This document shows, one piece after another, positions 16,102 to 28,301 of a stretch of 64,000 bases of DNA. Source of the DNA: FEN-1191 sp036490715. GTDB taxonomy: Bacteria > Pseudomonadota > Gammaproteobacteria > Steroidobacterales > Steroidobacteraceae. Every line of letters begins with the position of its first letter. Within the stretch, counting starts at the first letter, position 1. Position numbers and translations under genes: made by a program. The notes under the pieces were generated by a model, which saw nothing but the letters and a program-made list of their open reading frames with translations, had not been told where the DNA came from and made no database searches. The stretch is taken from positions 1 to 64,000 of the forward strand of contig DASXDL010000037.1 in the NCBI GenBank assembly GCA_036490715.1. The letters run 5' to 3'.

Positions 16102-16968
16102 ATGCGCACTCTCACCCATGTCATTCCATCGGTCGCGGCTTCGGATGGCGCCGGCGTCAAGCTGCGTCGCAGTCTGGGCAGCCAGCGCGGCTTGCACGTC
16201 GATCCATTCCTGATGCTCGATGAGTTCTACTCGGATGATCCGAAGGACTACATCGCCGGCTTCCCTTCACACCCGCATCGCGGCTTCGAAACCGTGACCT
16301 ACATGCTCGATGGTCACATGCGGCACGAAGACCATCTCGGCAACCGTGGTGACCTCAAGCCCGGCGACGTGCAGTGGATGACCGCGGCGCGCGGCATCAT
16401 TCATTCCGAGATGCCGCAGCAGACCGAAGGTCGCATGCGCGGGTTTCAGCTGTGGATCAACCTGCCGGCCAAAGAAAAGATGAAGCCGGCACACTATCGC
16501 GACATTCCGGCGCAGCAAGTACCCGCGGTATCACTGCCCGGCGGCGGCCTGGTCAAGGTGATCGCCGGCACGCTGCAGCTGGGCGGCAGCCACACCAGCG
16601 GCCCGGTCAATGGCCCCGGTGAGCACCTCAGCACCGATCCGCTGTATCTGGATGTGCAGCTTCCTGCAGGCGCCGAACTGCTGGTCTCGCTGACCCCGGG
16701 CCACAACGCGTTTCTCTACGTCTACGAGGGCGAGGCGCGCGTTGGCCCGAAGGACGATGCGCGCACCCTGCCGCATCGCGCCGCCGGTGTGCTATCCGAC
16801 GGCGACGGAGTGCGTATCGAGGGCGGCGCAAACGGCGGCCGGTTGCTGTTGCTGGCGGCCCGGCCACTGCACGAGCCGGTGGTGCAATACGGCCCGTTCG
16901 TCATGAATACGCGCCAGGAGATCGAGCAGGCGGTGGAGGACTTTCGCAGCGGCCGGTTTGCGGCCTGA
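16102..16968 (+). CDS. Pirin family bicupin protein
   Basis: A 288-residue pirin. The metal-binding cupin motif is visible as FPSHPHRGFETVTYMLDG followed by MRHEDHLGNRGDLKPGDVQWMTAARGIIHSE read in two parts, giving three His and one Glu in the expected order. The bacterial members (YhhW, YhaK) have quercetinase-like activity or act as stress sensors. The C-terminal cupin lacks the metal ligands, as is usual. An AGGAG ribosome site precedes the ATG. It is cotranscribed with the azoreductase gene (8-nt gap) and convergent with the thioesterase gene, with only 6 nt between stops. Confidence 0.93.
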   Translation: MRTLTHVIPSVAASDGAGVKLRRSLGSQRGLHVDPFLMLDEFYSDDPKDYIAGFPSHPHRGFETVTYMLDGHMRHEDHLGNRGDLKPGDVQWMTAARGIIHSEMPQQTEGRMRGFQLWINLPAKEKMKPAHYRDIPAQQVPAVSLPGGGLVKVIAGTLQLGGSHTSGPVNGPGEHLSTDPLYLDVQLPAGAELLVSLTPGHNAFLYVYEGEARVGPKDDARTLPHRAAGVLSDGDGVRIEGGANGGRLLLLAARPLHEPVVQYGPFVMNTRQEIEQAVEDFRSGRFAA

Positions 16969-16974
16969 CGCCGC

Positions 16975-17859
16975 TCAGCGCGGCGGTTCCGCGGCCGCAG
17001 AATCGCTGACGCGCATCAGCCCCTCCTGGGCGGTGTGCGCCACCAGCCGACCGTCGCGCGCGAAAATGCTACCGCGCGAGAAGCCGCGCGACCCGGCAGC
17101 GCTCGGACTTTCGTAAGCGCACAGGAACCATTCGTCGACCCGCAGCGGCCAGTGCATCCACATGGCGTGATCGATGCTGGCCAGAAAGCGCCGGCCGCTC
17201 ATGAGCTGCTCGACGTGCGGTAGCGTGGCGGTATTCAGCAGATAGAAATCCGACAGGTACGCCAGCAGGCAGCGATGCACGATGTCATCGTCCGGCAGAC
17301 GATCAATGGCGCGCATCCAGATGTGCTGCCGCGGCGGCGCGTTCTTCGGATGCGCCGGATCGAAGCGCTCGACAATGCGAAATTCGAATGGCCGGGCCGA
17401 GGCGTACAGGCGCCGGGTCTTCTCCGGCATCGCATCCAGAATCGCCTTGGGCACCGGATCGTGGTCCTTGAGCGCCTCGGGCGCGGGCACCTGCGGCATC
17501 GGCGCCTGGTGCTCGACCCCGGGCTGGTCGATCTGGAACGATACCGACAGGTTGAAGATCTGCTCGCCGTGCTGAATGGCGGTCACCCGGCGGCTGCTGA
17601 AGCTGGCGCCGTCGCGGCTGCGGTCGACGAAGTACACGATCGGCGCGTTGAAGTCGCCGCGGCGCAGGAAGTAGGCGTGCAGCGAATGCGCGCTGCGCTG
17701 CCCATCGACCGTGCCGTAGGCCGCGCGCAGCGCCTGTCCCAGCACCTGGCCGCCGAATACCTGCGGACTGCCGATGTCGCGGCTGATGCCACGAAACAGA
17801 TTGAGCTCGAGCCGCTCGAGCTCCAGCAGGTGCAGCAGCTCGGCTAGGCCGGCATGCAT
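16975..17859 (-). CDS. tesB: Acyl-CoA thioesterase II TesB
   Basis: A 294-residue double-hotdog thioesterase that hydrolyses medium- and long-chain acyl-CoAs. Recognisable segments are FRGISRDIGSPQVFGGQVLG near the N-terminus, RRVTAIQHGEQIFNLSVSF, PFEFRIVERFDP and ASIDHAMWMHWPLRVDEW with the catalytic Asp in the DHAMW segment, then YESPSAAGSRGFSRGSIF near the end. The ATG at 17859 shares one base with the stop of the upstream reductase gene (TGATG), so translation is coupled. A longer reading on this frame runs into the reductase gene and is not real. Confidence 0.93.
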   Translation of the reverse strand: MHAGLAELLHLLELERLELNLFRGISRDIGSPQVFGGQVLGQALRAAYGTVDGQRSAHSLHAYFLRRGDFNAPIVYFVDRSRDGASFSSRRVTAIQHGEQIFNLSVSFQIDQPGVEHQAPMPQVPAPEALKDHDPVPKAILDAMPEKTRRLYASARPFEFRIVERFDPAHPKNAPPRQHIWMRAIDRLPDDDIVHRCLLAYLSDFYLLNTATLPHVEQLMSGRRFLASIDHAMWMHWPLRVDEWFLCAYESPSAAGSRGFSRGSIFARDGRLVAHTAQEGLMRVSDSAAAEPPR

Positions 17860-18899
17860 CAGACGGTGGTGGCCACGCCCAAGCGCTTCTGCATCGCCGG
17901 GCTGGTGGTGGTGTATTGCAGGAACTGCTTCTTGGCCGGATACAGATGGTGCTGGATCGCAAACGCCGCCAGTGCTGCTTCGTGAAAGCCGGACAGAATC
18001 AGCTTCTTCTTGCCCGGGTAGGAGTTGATGTCGCCAATGGCGAAAACGCCCGGGATGTTGGACTCGAACTTCTCGGTATCGACCTTGATCGCGCGCTTGT
18101 CCAGCTCCAGGCCCCACTCCGCGATCGGGCCGAGCTTGGGCGCCAGCCCAAAGAACACCAGCAGGTGTTCGGCGTCCAGACGATGCAGATCGCCGCTCGC
18201 GGCCTTCACCTGCACGCCCTTGAGCACACCGGCGTCGCTGTGCAGCGCATGCGCCAGCCCCTCGAACACCCGCAGCTTGCCGGCCGCCTGCAGCTCGCGC
18301 AATTGCGCCACCGAGGCCGGCGCGCCGCGAAACTCCGGCCGCCGGTGCACCAGCGCCAGGCTCTCGGCCTTGGGCGCCAGCGCCAGCGCCCAGTCAAGCG
18401 CCGAGTCGCCGCCACCGAAGATCACCAGCTTGCGGCCATGAAAGTCGGTGACATTCTTGATGCGGTAGTGGATGTGCGTGCCCTCGAACGGCTCGATGCC
18501 TTCGACGCCCAGGCGACGCGGCTGAAACGAGCCCACGCCGCCGGCCACCACCACCGCGCCGGCATCGAATACAGTGCCGGCCGAAGTGCGCAGCCGGAAC
18601 CGGCCGTCCTCTTTGCGAGCCAGCTCCAGCGCCTCCTCGCCCAGGTGCAGCTCGGCACCGAACGGCTTGATCTGCTGCAGCAGGCGGTCGACCAGTTCCT
18701 GCGCGCCGCAGATCGGCAGCGCCGGAATGTCGTAGATGGGTTTGTCCGGATACAGCTCGGTGCACTGTCCACCGGGGGCCTTCAATGAATCGACCACGTG
18801 CGACTTGATGCCGAGCAGGCCCAGCTCGAACACCTGGAACAGCCCGGCCGGCCCGGCACCAATGATGACCACTTCCGTGGTGATGTCTTTATCAGTCAA
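17859..18899 (-). CDS. Ferredoxin/flavodoxin-NADP+ reductase, thioredoxin-reductase-like type
   Basis: A 346-residue two-dinucleotide-domain flavoprotein. The FAD site is VVIIGAGPAGLFQVFELG; the NADPH site is KLVIFGGGDSALDWALAL; the C-terminal FAD contact is GVFAIGDINSYPGKKKLI. The CxxC active site of thioredoxin reductase is missing, which together with length matches the YumC-like ferredoxin-NADP reductases. The start codon is TTG with only a weak ribosome site. A stem-loop followed by TTTTA sits 22-54 nt upstream in the leader, a possible attenuator. It is the first gene of a pair with tesB. Confidence 0.9.
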   Translation of the reverse strand: MTDKDITTEVVIIGAGPAGLFQVFELGLLGIKSHVVDSLKAPGGQCTELYPDKPIYDIPALPICGAQELVDRLLQQIKPFGAELHLGEEALELARKEDGRFRLRTSAGTVFDAGAVVVAGGVGSFQPRRLGVEGIEPFEGTHIHYRIKNVTDFHGRKLVIFGGGDSALDWALALAPKAESLALVHRRPEFRGAPASVAQLRELQAAGKLRVFEGLAHALHSDAGVLKGVQVKAASGDLHRLDAEHLLVFFGLAPKLGPIAEWGLELDKRAIKVDTEKFESNIPGVFAIGDINSYPGKKKLILSGFHEAALAAFAIQHHLYPAKKQFLQYTTTSPAMQKRLGVATTV

Positions 18900-18920
18900 G
18901 GGGATACGCCTATCGCGAGG

Positions 18921-18953
18921 TAAAAGCGGCGGGGATTTTAGCGATCCCGCCGC
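18921..18953 (-). terminator. Stem-loop plus T-tract in the leader of the ferredoxin-NADP reductase gene
   Basis: On the minus strand a GC-rich stem (GCGGCGGGAT pairing with ATCCCCGCCGC, one bulged G, 7-nt loop) is followed at once by TTTTA. This has the form of a short intrinsic terminator but lies upstream of the gene it faces, not downstream of one. It could be an attenuator or could stop antisense transcription from gabT. Confidence 0.45.
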
Positions 18954-19030
18954 ATCCGGAGCAATGAAAAAGCGGTTCAGAGCTTATTGCCGAGGCCGTA
19001 TAGTCGCGCCGGACCAGCAGGAGCTTTCAC

Positions 19031-20332
19031 ATGGGCAGCAATGAGGATCTGCATCGCCGCCGCAGCGCCGCGGTGGCGCGCGGCGTCGCTAATTCACTCA
19101 GCGTGTACGTCGACCACGCCCGCGATGCCGAACTGTGGGACGCCGAGGGCAAGCGCTACGTCGATTTCGCCAGCGGTATCGCGGTGCTCAACGTCGGCCA
19201 CCTGCACCCACGAGTGGTTGCCGCTGTGCAGCAGCAGTTGCAACGCGTGTCGCACGCATGCTTTCAGGTCACGCCGTACGACAGCTACGTCGCGGTGGCC
19301 GAGCGGCTCAACGCGCTCGCTCCGGGTCCGACGCCCAAGAAGTCGATCCTATTCTCTACCGGCGCCGAGGCGGTGGAAAATGCCCTGAAGATCGCGCGCT
19401 ACCACACACGCCGTTCGGCGGTGATCGCCTTCAGCGGCGCCTTTCACGGCCGCACGATTGCGACCATGACGCTGACCGGCAAGGTGCAGCCCTACAAGGC
19501 CGGCTTTGGACCGCTGTTGCCCGACGTGTTTCACGCACCCTTTCCGATGGCCTACCACGACGTCACCCCACAGCACTGTCTGGCCGCGATCGAGCAGCTG
19601 TTCAAGGTGGAGGTCGAGCCATCGCGGGTCGCCGCCATCATCATTGAGCCGGTGCAGGGCGAGGGTGGCTTCTATGCGGCGCCGCCGGATTTTCTGCGCA
19701 GTCTGCGCGCGCTGTGCGACCGCCATGGCATTGTCTTGATCGCCGATGAGATCCAGTCGGGCATCGCCCGCACTGGGCGCATGTTCGCCTGCGAGTACGC
19801 CGGCATCGAGCCCGACCTGATGACGGTTGCAAAGAGCGTCGGTGGCGGGCTGCCGCTGTCGGCCGTGGTCGGCAAGGCCGAGATCATGGATGCGCCGCCG
19901 CCGGGCGGATTGGGCGGAACCTACGCGGGTTCCCCGCTGGCATGCGCCGCAGCCCTGGCGGTGCTCGACCTGATCGCCGAGGAACACCTGGTCGAGCGCG
20001 CCCTGCAACTCGGCACCAAACTGGTCATGCGCCTCAAGATGCTGCAGGCAAAGTACCCGGCGATTGGCGAGGTTCGCGGGCTGGGCGCGATGGTCGCGAT
20101 CGAGCTGGTCAAGGATCGCGATCCGCGTCAACCGGACGTCGAGCTGACGCGCGCGCTGGTGCAGTCCGCCGCCCGTCACGGCCTGATCATTCTGTCGTGC
20201 GGTATCTACGGCAACGTGATTCGGTTGCTCGCGCCGCTAACTATCAGCGATGCGCTGCTGGGCGAGGGCCTGGATCGACTGGAGGCAGCGCTCGGCGAGG
20301 TGACGCGAGCGCCGGTGGTCGCGACCGCCTAA
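19031..20332 (+). CDS. gabT: 4-aminobutyrate transaminase GabT
   Basis: A 433-residue class III PLP aminotransferase that converts GABA and 2-oxoglutarate to succinate semialdehyde and glutamate. Segments include FASGIAVLNVGHLHPRVV, LFSTGAEAVENALKIAR, AFSGAFHGRTIATMTLTGK, IIEPVQGEGGFYAAP, LIADEIQSGIARTGRMFA and the PLP lysine in TVAKSVGGGLPLSAVVG. The pattern fits GabT/PuuE better than ornithine transaminase; 5-aminovalerate could also be a substrate. GGAG precedes the ATG at good spacing. It ends overlapping the next, convergent gene by four bases. Confidence 0.92.
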   Translation: MGSNEDLHRRRSAAVARGVANSLSVYVDHARDAELWDAEGKRYVDFASGIAVLNVGHLHPRVVAAVQQQLQRVSHACFQVTPYDSYVAVAERLNALAPGPTPKKSILFSTGAEAVENALKIARYHTRRSAVIAFSGAFHGRTIATMTLTGKVQPYKAGFGPLLPDVFHAPFPMAYHDVTPQHCLAAIEQLFKVEVEPSRVAAIIIEPVQGEGGFYAAPPDFLRSLRALCDRHGIVLIADEIQSGIARTGRMFACEYAGIEPDLMTVAKSVGGGLPLSAVVGKAEIMDAPPPGGLGGTYAGSPLACAAALAVLDLIAEEHLVERALQLGTKLVMRLKMLQAKYPAIGEVRGLGAMVAIELVKDRDPRQPDVELTRALVQSAARHGLIILSCGIYGNVIRLLAPLTISDALLGEGLDRLEAALGEVTRAPVVATA

Positions 20333-20628
20333 GCGCGGCCGGCGTTGGCGTCGGTCGGCGCGTGAAAGTATTCGCTCTCGGCCGCGAGCTGATCGATCAG
20401 TCGTTTCAGCTCACTCATGCGCGATTCCGCGGTGCTGATCGGCACGCAGTCGTCGCAGCGTGGATCGCCGCACGGCTGACGCGAATACAGCCAGTACTGG
20501 ACCGCGCCGGCCAGCAGCCCGTCGGCGATGTCCCAGAGGTCGGCTTCCTTGTCCTTGCCAGCGAGGCGGTTGCCCAGGTCGACCGCTTTGGAGAACGCGG
20601 CGTCGAAAGTATCAGCGGCTTCTTCCAT
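20329..20628 (-). CDS. Hypothetical acidic protein with a cysteine cluster
   Basis: A 99-residue protein that I do not recognise. It is acidic and mostly helical by eye. The centre has CGDPRCDDC, three cysteines within nine residues, which could bind a metal. There is no signal peptide or membrane segment. It ends overlapping gabT by four bases on the opposite strand and starts 26 nt downstream of the ABC transporter gene on the same strand... in the transcription direction it follows that transporter gene, so it could be the last gene of the met operon. Codon use fits its neighbours. Confidence 0.6.
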   Translation of the reverse strand: MEEAADTFDAAFSKAVDLGNRLAGKDKEADLWDIADGLLAGAVQYWLYSRQPCGDPRCDDCVPISTAESRMSELKRLIDQLAAESEYFHAPTDANAGRA

Positions 20629-20654
20629 GGACGCTATTGTACCGTGTCCGCTGC

Positions 20655-22514
20655 TCAGCGATAGCTGCGCGCCTGCAGAGCAAACAGTTGCGCATAATGT
20701 CCACCGGCGGCCATCAGCTCCTCGTGGCTGCCCTGCTCAATCACGCGACCATGTTCCAGCACCGCAATCTGATCGGCCATGCGCACCGTCGAGAAGCGAT
20801 GCGAGATCAGTATGGTGATGCGGGAGCGCGCCAAGGTGCGAAAGTGCTCGAAGATCTCGGCTTCAGCGCGCGCATCCATCGCCGCGGTTGGCTCGTCCAG
20901 CACCAGAATATCTGCGTCAGTGCGCATGAACGCACGCGCCAACGCAATCTTCTGCCATTGGCCACCGGAGAGCTCCTGGCCGTTCTGAAACCACTTACCG
21001 AGTTGTGTCTGGTAGCGCCGCGGCAGCCGGCCGATGAAGTCTGCGGCGCGGCCCTTGTCGGCCGCAGCGCGCCAGCGCGGCTCGTCCTCGAAGTAGCGCT
21101 CATCACCGGCGCCGACGTTCTCGCCGACCAGCATCTGGTAGCGGGTAAAATCCTGAAAGATCACGCCGACGCGCGCGCGTAGCGCCGCCTCGCTCCACTG
21201 CGGCAGCGCCAGTCCATCGACCAGAATACGGCCAGTGTCCGGACTGTAGAGCCGCGTCAGAAGTTTGATCAGCGTGGTCTTGCCGGAACCGTTCTCGCCG
21301 ACCAGTGCCAGGCTGGTGCCGGGACGCAGGTGCAGATTGATGTCCGTCAGCGTCGGCGCCGACGCGCCAGGATAAGTAAAACTGACGTGCTCGAAGCGCA
21401 CGCCGTCGGCCGGATCGGGCCCGCGCGCGGCGCTGCCGGAATTTTCGATCGCGGGGGTCTCGAGGTACTCGTACAGGGTCGAAAGATAAAGATTGTCTTC
21501 ATACATGCCGCCGACCGCGGACAGAATGGCAGAGACCGCCGCCTGTCCCTGTCGAAACAGCAGCAGGTACATGGTCATTTGCCCGAGCGTGATGGCGCCG
21601 CGAATGGTCGACAGCGCGATCCATGCGTAAGCACCGTACAGCGTCGCGGTGGCCAGCAGGCTGAGCGCAAAACCCCAGCTGTCGCGGCGGATCGATAGCG
21701 CGCGGTCTTCGCGATACAGCCGCGTGAAAATATCACGGTAACGCTGCAGCAGCCGCGCCCCCAGGGCGAACAGCTTGACCTCCTTGGCGTGGTCCTCGCG
21801 CGCCAGCACTGTCTCAAGGTAGGTCTGCATGCGCGTCTCGGGCGAACGCCAGCGAAACAGGCGGAAGGCATCGCCGGAGAATTTGGCCTCGGCGATGAAC
21901 GCCGGCAGTCCGGCAACCAGCAGTACCACCATGGTCCAGGGAGAGAAGCGCACCAGCAGTGCCGCATAACTCAGCAGCGAGATCGCGTTCTGCGTCAGAC
22001 CGAAGGTGCGCATCACCAGGCTCAGCGGCCGGCTGGAGGCCTCGCGCCGTGCCCGGGTAAGCTTGTCGTAGAACTCGGAATCCTCGAACTGCGCCAGCTC
22101 GAGCGTCAGGGCTTTCTCCAGAATCATCACGTTGACGCGCTGGCCGAGTTGCGCCCGCAACAGTGCCTGGCACAGCGACAGCCCGCGCTGCGCGGCGGCG
22201 ACGCCGGCCACTAGCACGCCCTCCAGCAGCACCAGGCGCAAGACGCGCAGCGGATCGTGGCTGACGGTGCTACGCGCCGCGACCACCGCATCGACGATCT
22301 GCGCCCCCACCCAGGCGACGCCCGCGGGCAACAGACCGGCAGCCAGCGTCAGCAGCGCCATGGCCAGCAGCAGCAGACGATTGGTGTCCCACACCAGGCG
22401 TACGGCGCGGCGGCTATAGCGGAACACGCCGAAGAAACCCAGCAGCACATCGGCGTTGCCGGCGCTGTGCGCGGCGGCGGCGCTCGCCCGGACGCCGTGC
22501 GGCGTCATGCCCAT
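20655..22514 (-). CDS. ABC exporter half-transporter (membrane domain fused to ATPase)
   Basis: A 619-residue type-IV ABC exporter. The first 340 or so residues form a six-helix membrane domain; the C-terminal ATPase has Walker A GENGSGKTTLIK, signature LSGGQWQK, Walker B ILVLDEPTAAMD and the H-loop ISHRFSTVRMADQ. It should work as a homodimer. The Walker-lobe architecture is that of MsbA/lipid-A-like or multidrug exporters; the substrate cannot be told. The ATG at 22514 is 10 nt after the metH stop, so it probably belongs to the methionine operon. A second in-frame ATG two codons later is an alternative start. Confidence 0.9.
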   Translation of the reverse strand: MGMTPHGVRASAAAAHSAGNADVLLGFFGVFRYSRRAVRLVWDTNRLLLLAMALLTLAAGLLPAGVAWVGAQIVDAVVAARSTVSHDPLRVLRLVLLEGVLVAGVAAAQRGLSLCQALLRAQLGQRVNVMILEKALTLELAQFEDSEFYDKLTRARREASSRPLSLVMRTFGLTQNAISLLSYAALLVRFSPWTMVVLLVAGLPAFIAEAKFSGDAFRLFRWRSPETRMQTYLETVLAREDHAKEVKLFALGARLLQRYRDIFTRLYREDRALSIRRDSWGFALSLLATATLYGAYAWIALSTIRGAITLGQMTMYLLLFRQGQAAVSAILSAVGGMYEDNLYLSTLYEYLETPAIENSGSAARGPDPADGVRFEHVSFTYPGASAPTLTDINLHLRPGTSLALVGENGSGKTTLIKLLTRLYSPDTGRILVDGLALPQWSEAALRARVGVIFQDFTRYQMLVGENVGAGDERYFEDEPRWRAAADKGRAADFIGRLPRRYQTQLGKWFQNGQELSGGQWQKIALARAFMRTDADILVLDEPTAAMDARAEAEIFEHFRTLARSRITILISHRFSTVRMADQIAVLEHGRVIEQGSHEELMAAGGHYAQLFALQARSYR

Positions 22515-22524
22515 GTGGGTGCGC

Positions 22525-26240
<3,716 letters not shown>

Positions 26241-26244
<4 letters not shown>

Positions 26245-27176
26245 GCGCGCCGCTCCATCAGACCTGGGGCTTCGAGCGCCGGCGGCCGTACCCCGAGTGC
26301 GTGACAGATCGCGTAGGTCAGATCGGCGCGATTGAGCGTATAGAAATGAAACTCATCCACGCCCTCGCGCGACAGTGCTTCCACCTGGCCGATGGCGAAC
26401 GCGGCGGCAATCAGTCGGCGGGTATCGGCGTCGTCTTCCAAGCCCTCGAATCGCTGCCGCAACCACTCCGGCACTGAGGCCCCGCAACGCTCGGCGAAGC
26501 GCAGCATCTGCGGAAAGCGCGTGATCGGCAGGATGCCCGGTACCAGACTGGCGTTGATGCCGGCGGCCGCGCAGCGATCGCGAAACCGCAGGAAAAGATC
26601 GGTGTCGAAGAAGAACTGGGTGATCGCGCGATCAGCACCGGCATCGAGCTTGGCCTTGAGATTGTCCAGATCGAAGTGGTCATTCGGGGCCTCGGGATGC
26701 CCCTCCGGATAGGCCGCCACGGATATCTCGAAATCCGCCACGCTGCGAAGCCCGCGCACCAGGTCCACCGCGTAGGCAAAACCGCCCGGGTGCGGCCGGT
26801 ACTGGCTGCTGCCCTGGGGTGGATCGCCACGCAGCGCGACGATGTGGCGCACGCCGGTGTGCCAGTAGCTACGCGCAATCGCCAGTACGTGCTCGCGGTC
26901 CATGCCGACGCAGGTCAGATGTGCTGCCGGGGTCAGCAGGGTTTCGCGCACCACGCGCGCGACCACGTTGTGGGTGCGCTCGCGGGTGGAACCGTCGGCG
27001 CCGTAGGTCACCGAGACGAAGCGCGGGCGCAGCGGTGCCAGCCGCTGGATCGACTGCCACAGCGTCTGCTCCATCTTGTCGTCGCCGGGCGGGAAGAACT
27101 CGAACGACACCTGCACCGGCCTGCTCAGCACGCTGAGCGAGCTGCCGATGCGCTCGGCCAGTGTCGTGGCGCTCAT
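26241..27176 (-). CDS. metF: 5,10-methylenetetrahydrofolate reductase MetF
   Basis: A 311-residue flavoprotein producing 5-methyltetrahydrofolate for MetH. Diagnostic parts are VSFEFFPPGDDKMEQ, FVSVTYGADGSTRERT, HIVALRGDPP, VAAYPEGHPEAPN, KLDAGADRAITQFFFD and LVPGILPITRFPQM. The length fits the bacterial type without a regulatory domain. It is placed between the ArsR-methyltransferase gene and metH, with ATGA overlaps at both ends, a tight translational unit of folate and methyl metabolism. Confidence 0.96.
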
Positions 27177-28156
27177 GCCGGAACCGCCGCCGGCCGCGGC
27201 TCGCGCGCGGCCAGCGCGCCCTGGCGCTGACTGCCGAGCGCCACGATGTAGTGCCGGCCGCCGAGGTCGCAGGGATGCAGGCGCTGCAGCCGCATGCCGG
27301 CGGTGGCGAACCAGCGGCGCAGCTGTGCCAGCGGGTTGTCGGTGGCGCGGGCATCGACCTGATCGAAGTCCTCCACCACGATCAGGCGGCCGTCGGGTCG
27401 CAGCGCGCGCGCACTCTCGGCGATTACCTCGGCGGGGCGCTCGGCGTCCGCCAGCACCCGCTCGATCGACACGGTATCGAAGCTGGCATCATCGAACGGC
27501 AGCCCGTACATGTCGCCGCGGCGAAATTCGCAATGCGACAGCCCGGCGCTGTGGATCCGGGTACGCGCCAGACGCAGCGCCGGCACCGAGATGTCGAGTC
27601 CGACTGCATGGCGGGCGCGAGGTCCGAGTATCTCGAGCATCAATCCGGCGCCGGTGCCGATGTCCAGCAGCTCGCCGACCCCACCCGGGCCCAGTTCCTC
27701 CTGCAGCAGCCGCGCCAGCTGTTCGCGCGCTGCGCCCTCGCTGCTATGGGCCGATGCTTCGGCCTGCGACGGCTCGACCAGTTGGCGGGCGGCATGCTGG
27801 GCGCGATCGCGGATCACCTGCGCGGCGCGCTCGCGATCGCGTCGCAGCAGCGCCGCGTCCGGATCGGCCATCGCCAGCAACTGACGCTGCCATTCCTGAT
27901 AACGCGGCTGGCTACTGGCGCGGTAATACACGCACTGCTGCTCACGAAACCGGTCCAGGAAACCGGCTTCAGTCAACAGACGCAGATGCCTCGATATGCG
28001 AGGCTGGCTCTGACTGAGCACTGTCACCAGCTCGCCGACGGTGTATTCGGCCTGGCTGAGCAGGAACAGCAGCCGCAGGCGGGTCGGCTCGGCGGCGCTT
28101 TTGAGGGCGCGCACTACCTGGGAGAGATCCTGACTGGCCGTTGACCCTTTGAACAT
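27173..28156 (-). CDS. ArsR-type regulator fused to a SAM-dependent methyltransferase domain (SahR-like)
   Basis: A 327-residue two-domain protein. Residues 15-95 are an ArsR winged helix (EPTRLRLLFLLSQAEYTVGE then SQSQPRISRHLRLL); residues about 120-320 are a class I methyltransferase fold with motif DIGTGAGLM at 165-173 and the FDTVSIERVL segment. The classic ArsR metal-binding ELCVCD motif is absent. ArsR proteins of this design near metF/metH include the SahR group, which senses S-adenosylhomocysteine through the methyltransferase-like domain. It heads the metF-metH operon and an AT-rich inverted repeat lies just upstream, suggesting autorepression. Whether the domain also methylates something is open. 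Confidence 0.85.
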   Translation of the reverse strand: MFKGSTASQDLSQVVRALKSAAEPTRLRLLFLLSQAEYTVGELVTVLSQSQPRISRHLRLLTEAGFLDRFREQQCVYYRASSQPRYQEWQRQLLAMADPDAALLRRDRERAAQVIRDRAQHAARQLVEPSQAEASAHSSEGAAREQLARLLQEELGPGGVGELLDIGTGAGLMLEILGPRARHAVGLDISVPALRLARTRIHSAGLSHCEFRRGDMYGLPFDDASFDTVSIERVLADAERPAEVIAESARALRPDGRLIVVEDFDQVDARATDNPLAQLRRWFATAGMRLQRLHPCDLGGRHYIVALGSQRQGALAAREPRPAAVPA

Positions 28157-28168
28157 ATTCCATCAATA

Positions 28169-28186
28169 TATAAACATATCTTTATA
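28169..28186. promoter_or_regulatory. Candidate operator of the ArsR-methyltransferase/metF/metH operon
   Basis: TATAAA, six bases (CATATC), TTTATA: a perfect 6-6-6 inverted repeat, 13-30 nt upstream of the regulator's start codon and about 115 nt upstream of typA. It sits in the only strongly AT-rich block of the neighbourhood (28151-28200), flanked by GAACATATTC and GAAATATTC. ArsR-family operators are AT-rich dyads of this size. Confidence 0.55.
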
Positions 28187-28301
28187 CGCGTGAAATATTC
28201 TAACAGCCGCCAAAGGCCTCTGCTACCCTCGGCGCCCCTTTGGATTCACGTTTCGAGACTTGCGTAACCTTTTGAGTTGACGCCGATCTCGGCAACCCCG
28301 C

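Noticed and set aside
17860..18117. N-terminal extension of the thioesterase II frame
   Set aside because: The added residues are the ferredoxin-NADP reductase gene read in the wrong frame; homology starts at MHAGLAELL.
28157..28301. SAM, SAH or cobalamin riboswitch before the ArsR-metF-metH operon
   Set aside because: The gap is 145 nt, shared with the divergent typA promoter, and shows no cobalamin-box-like or SAH pseudoknot-like pattern; the AT-rich dyad fits protein control better.
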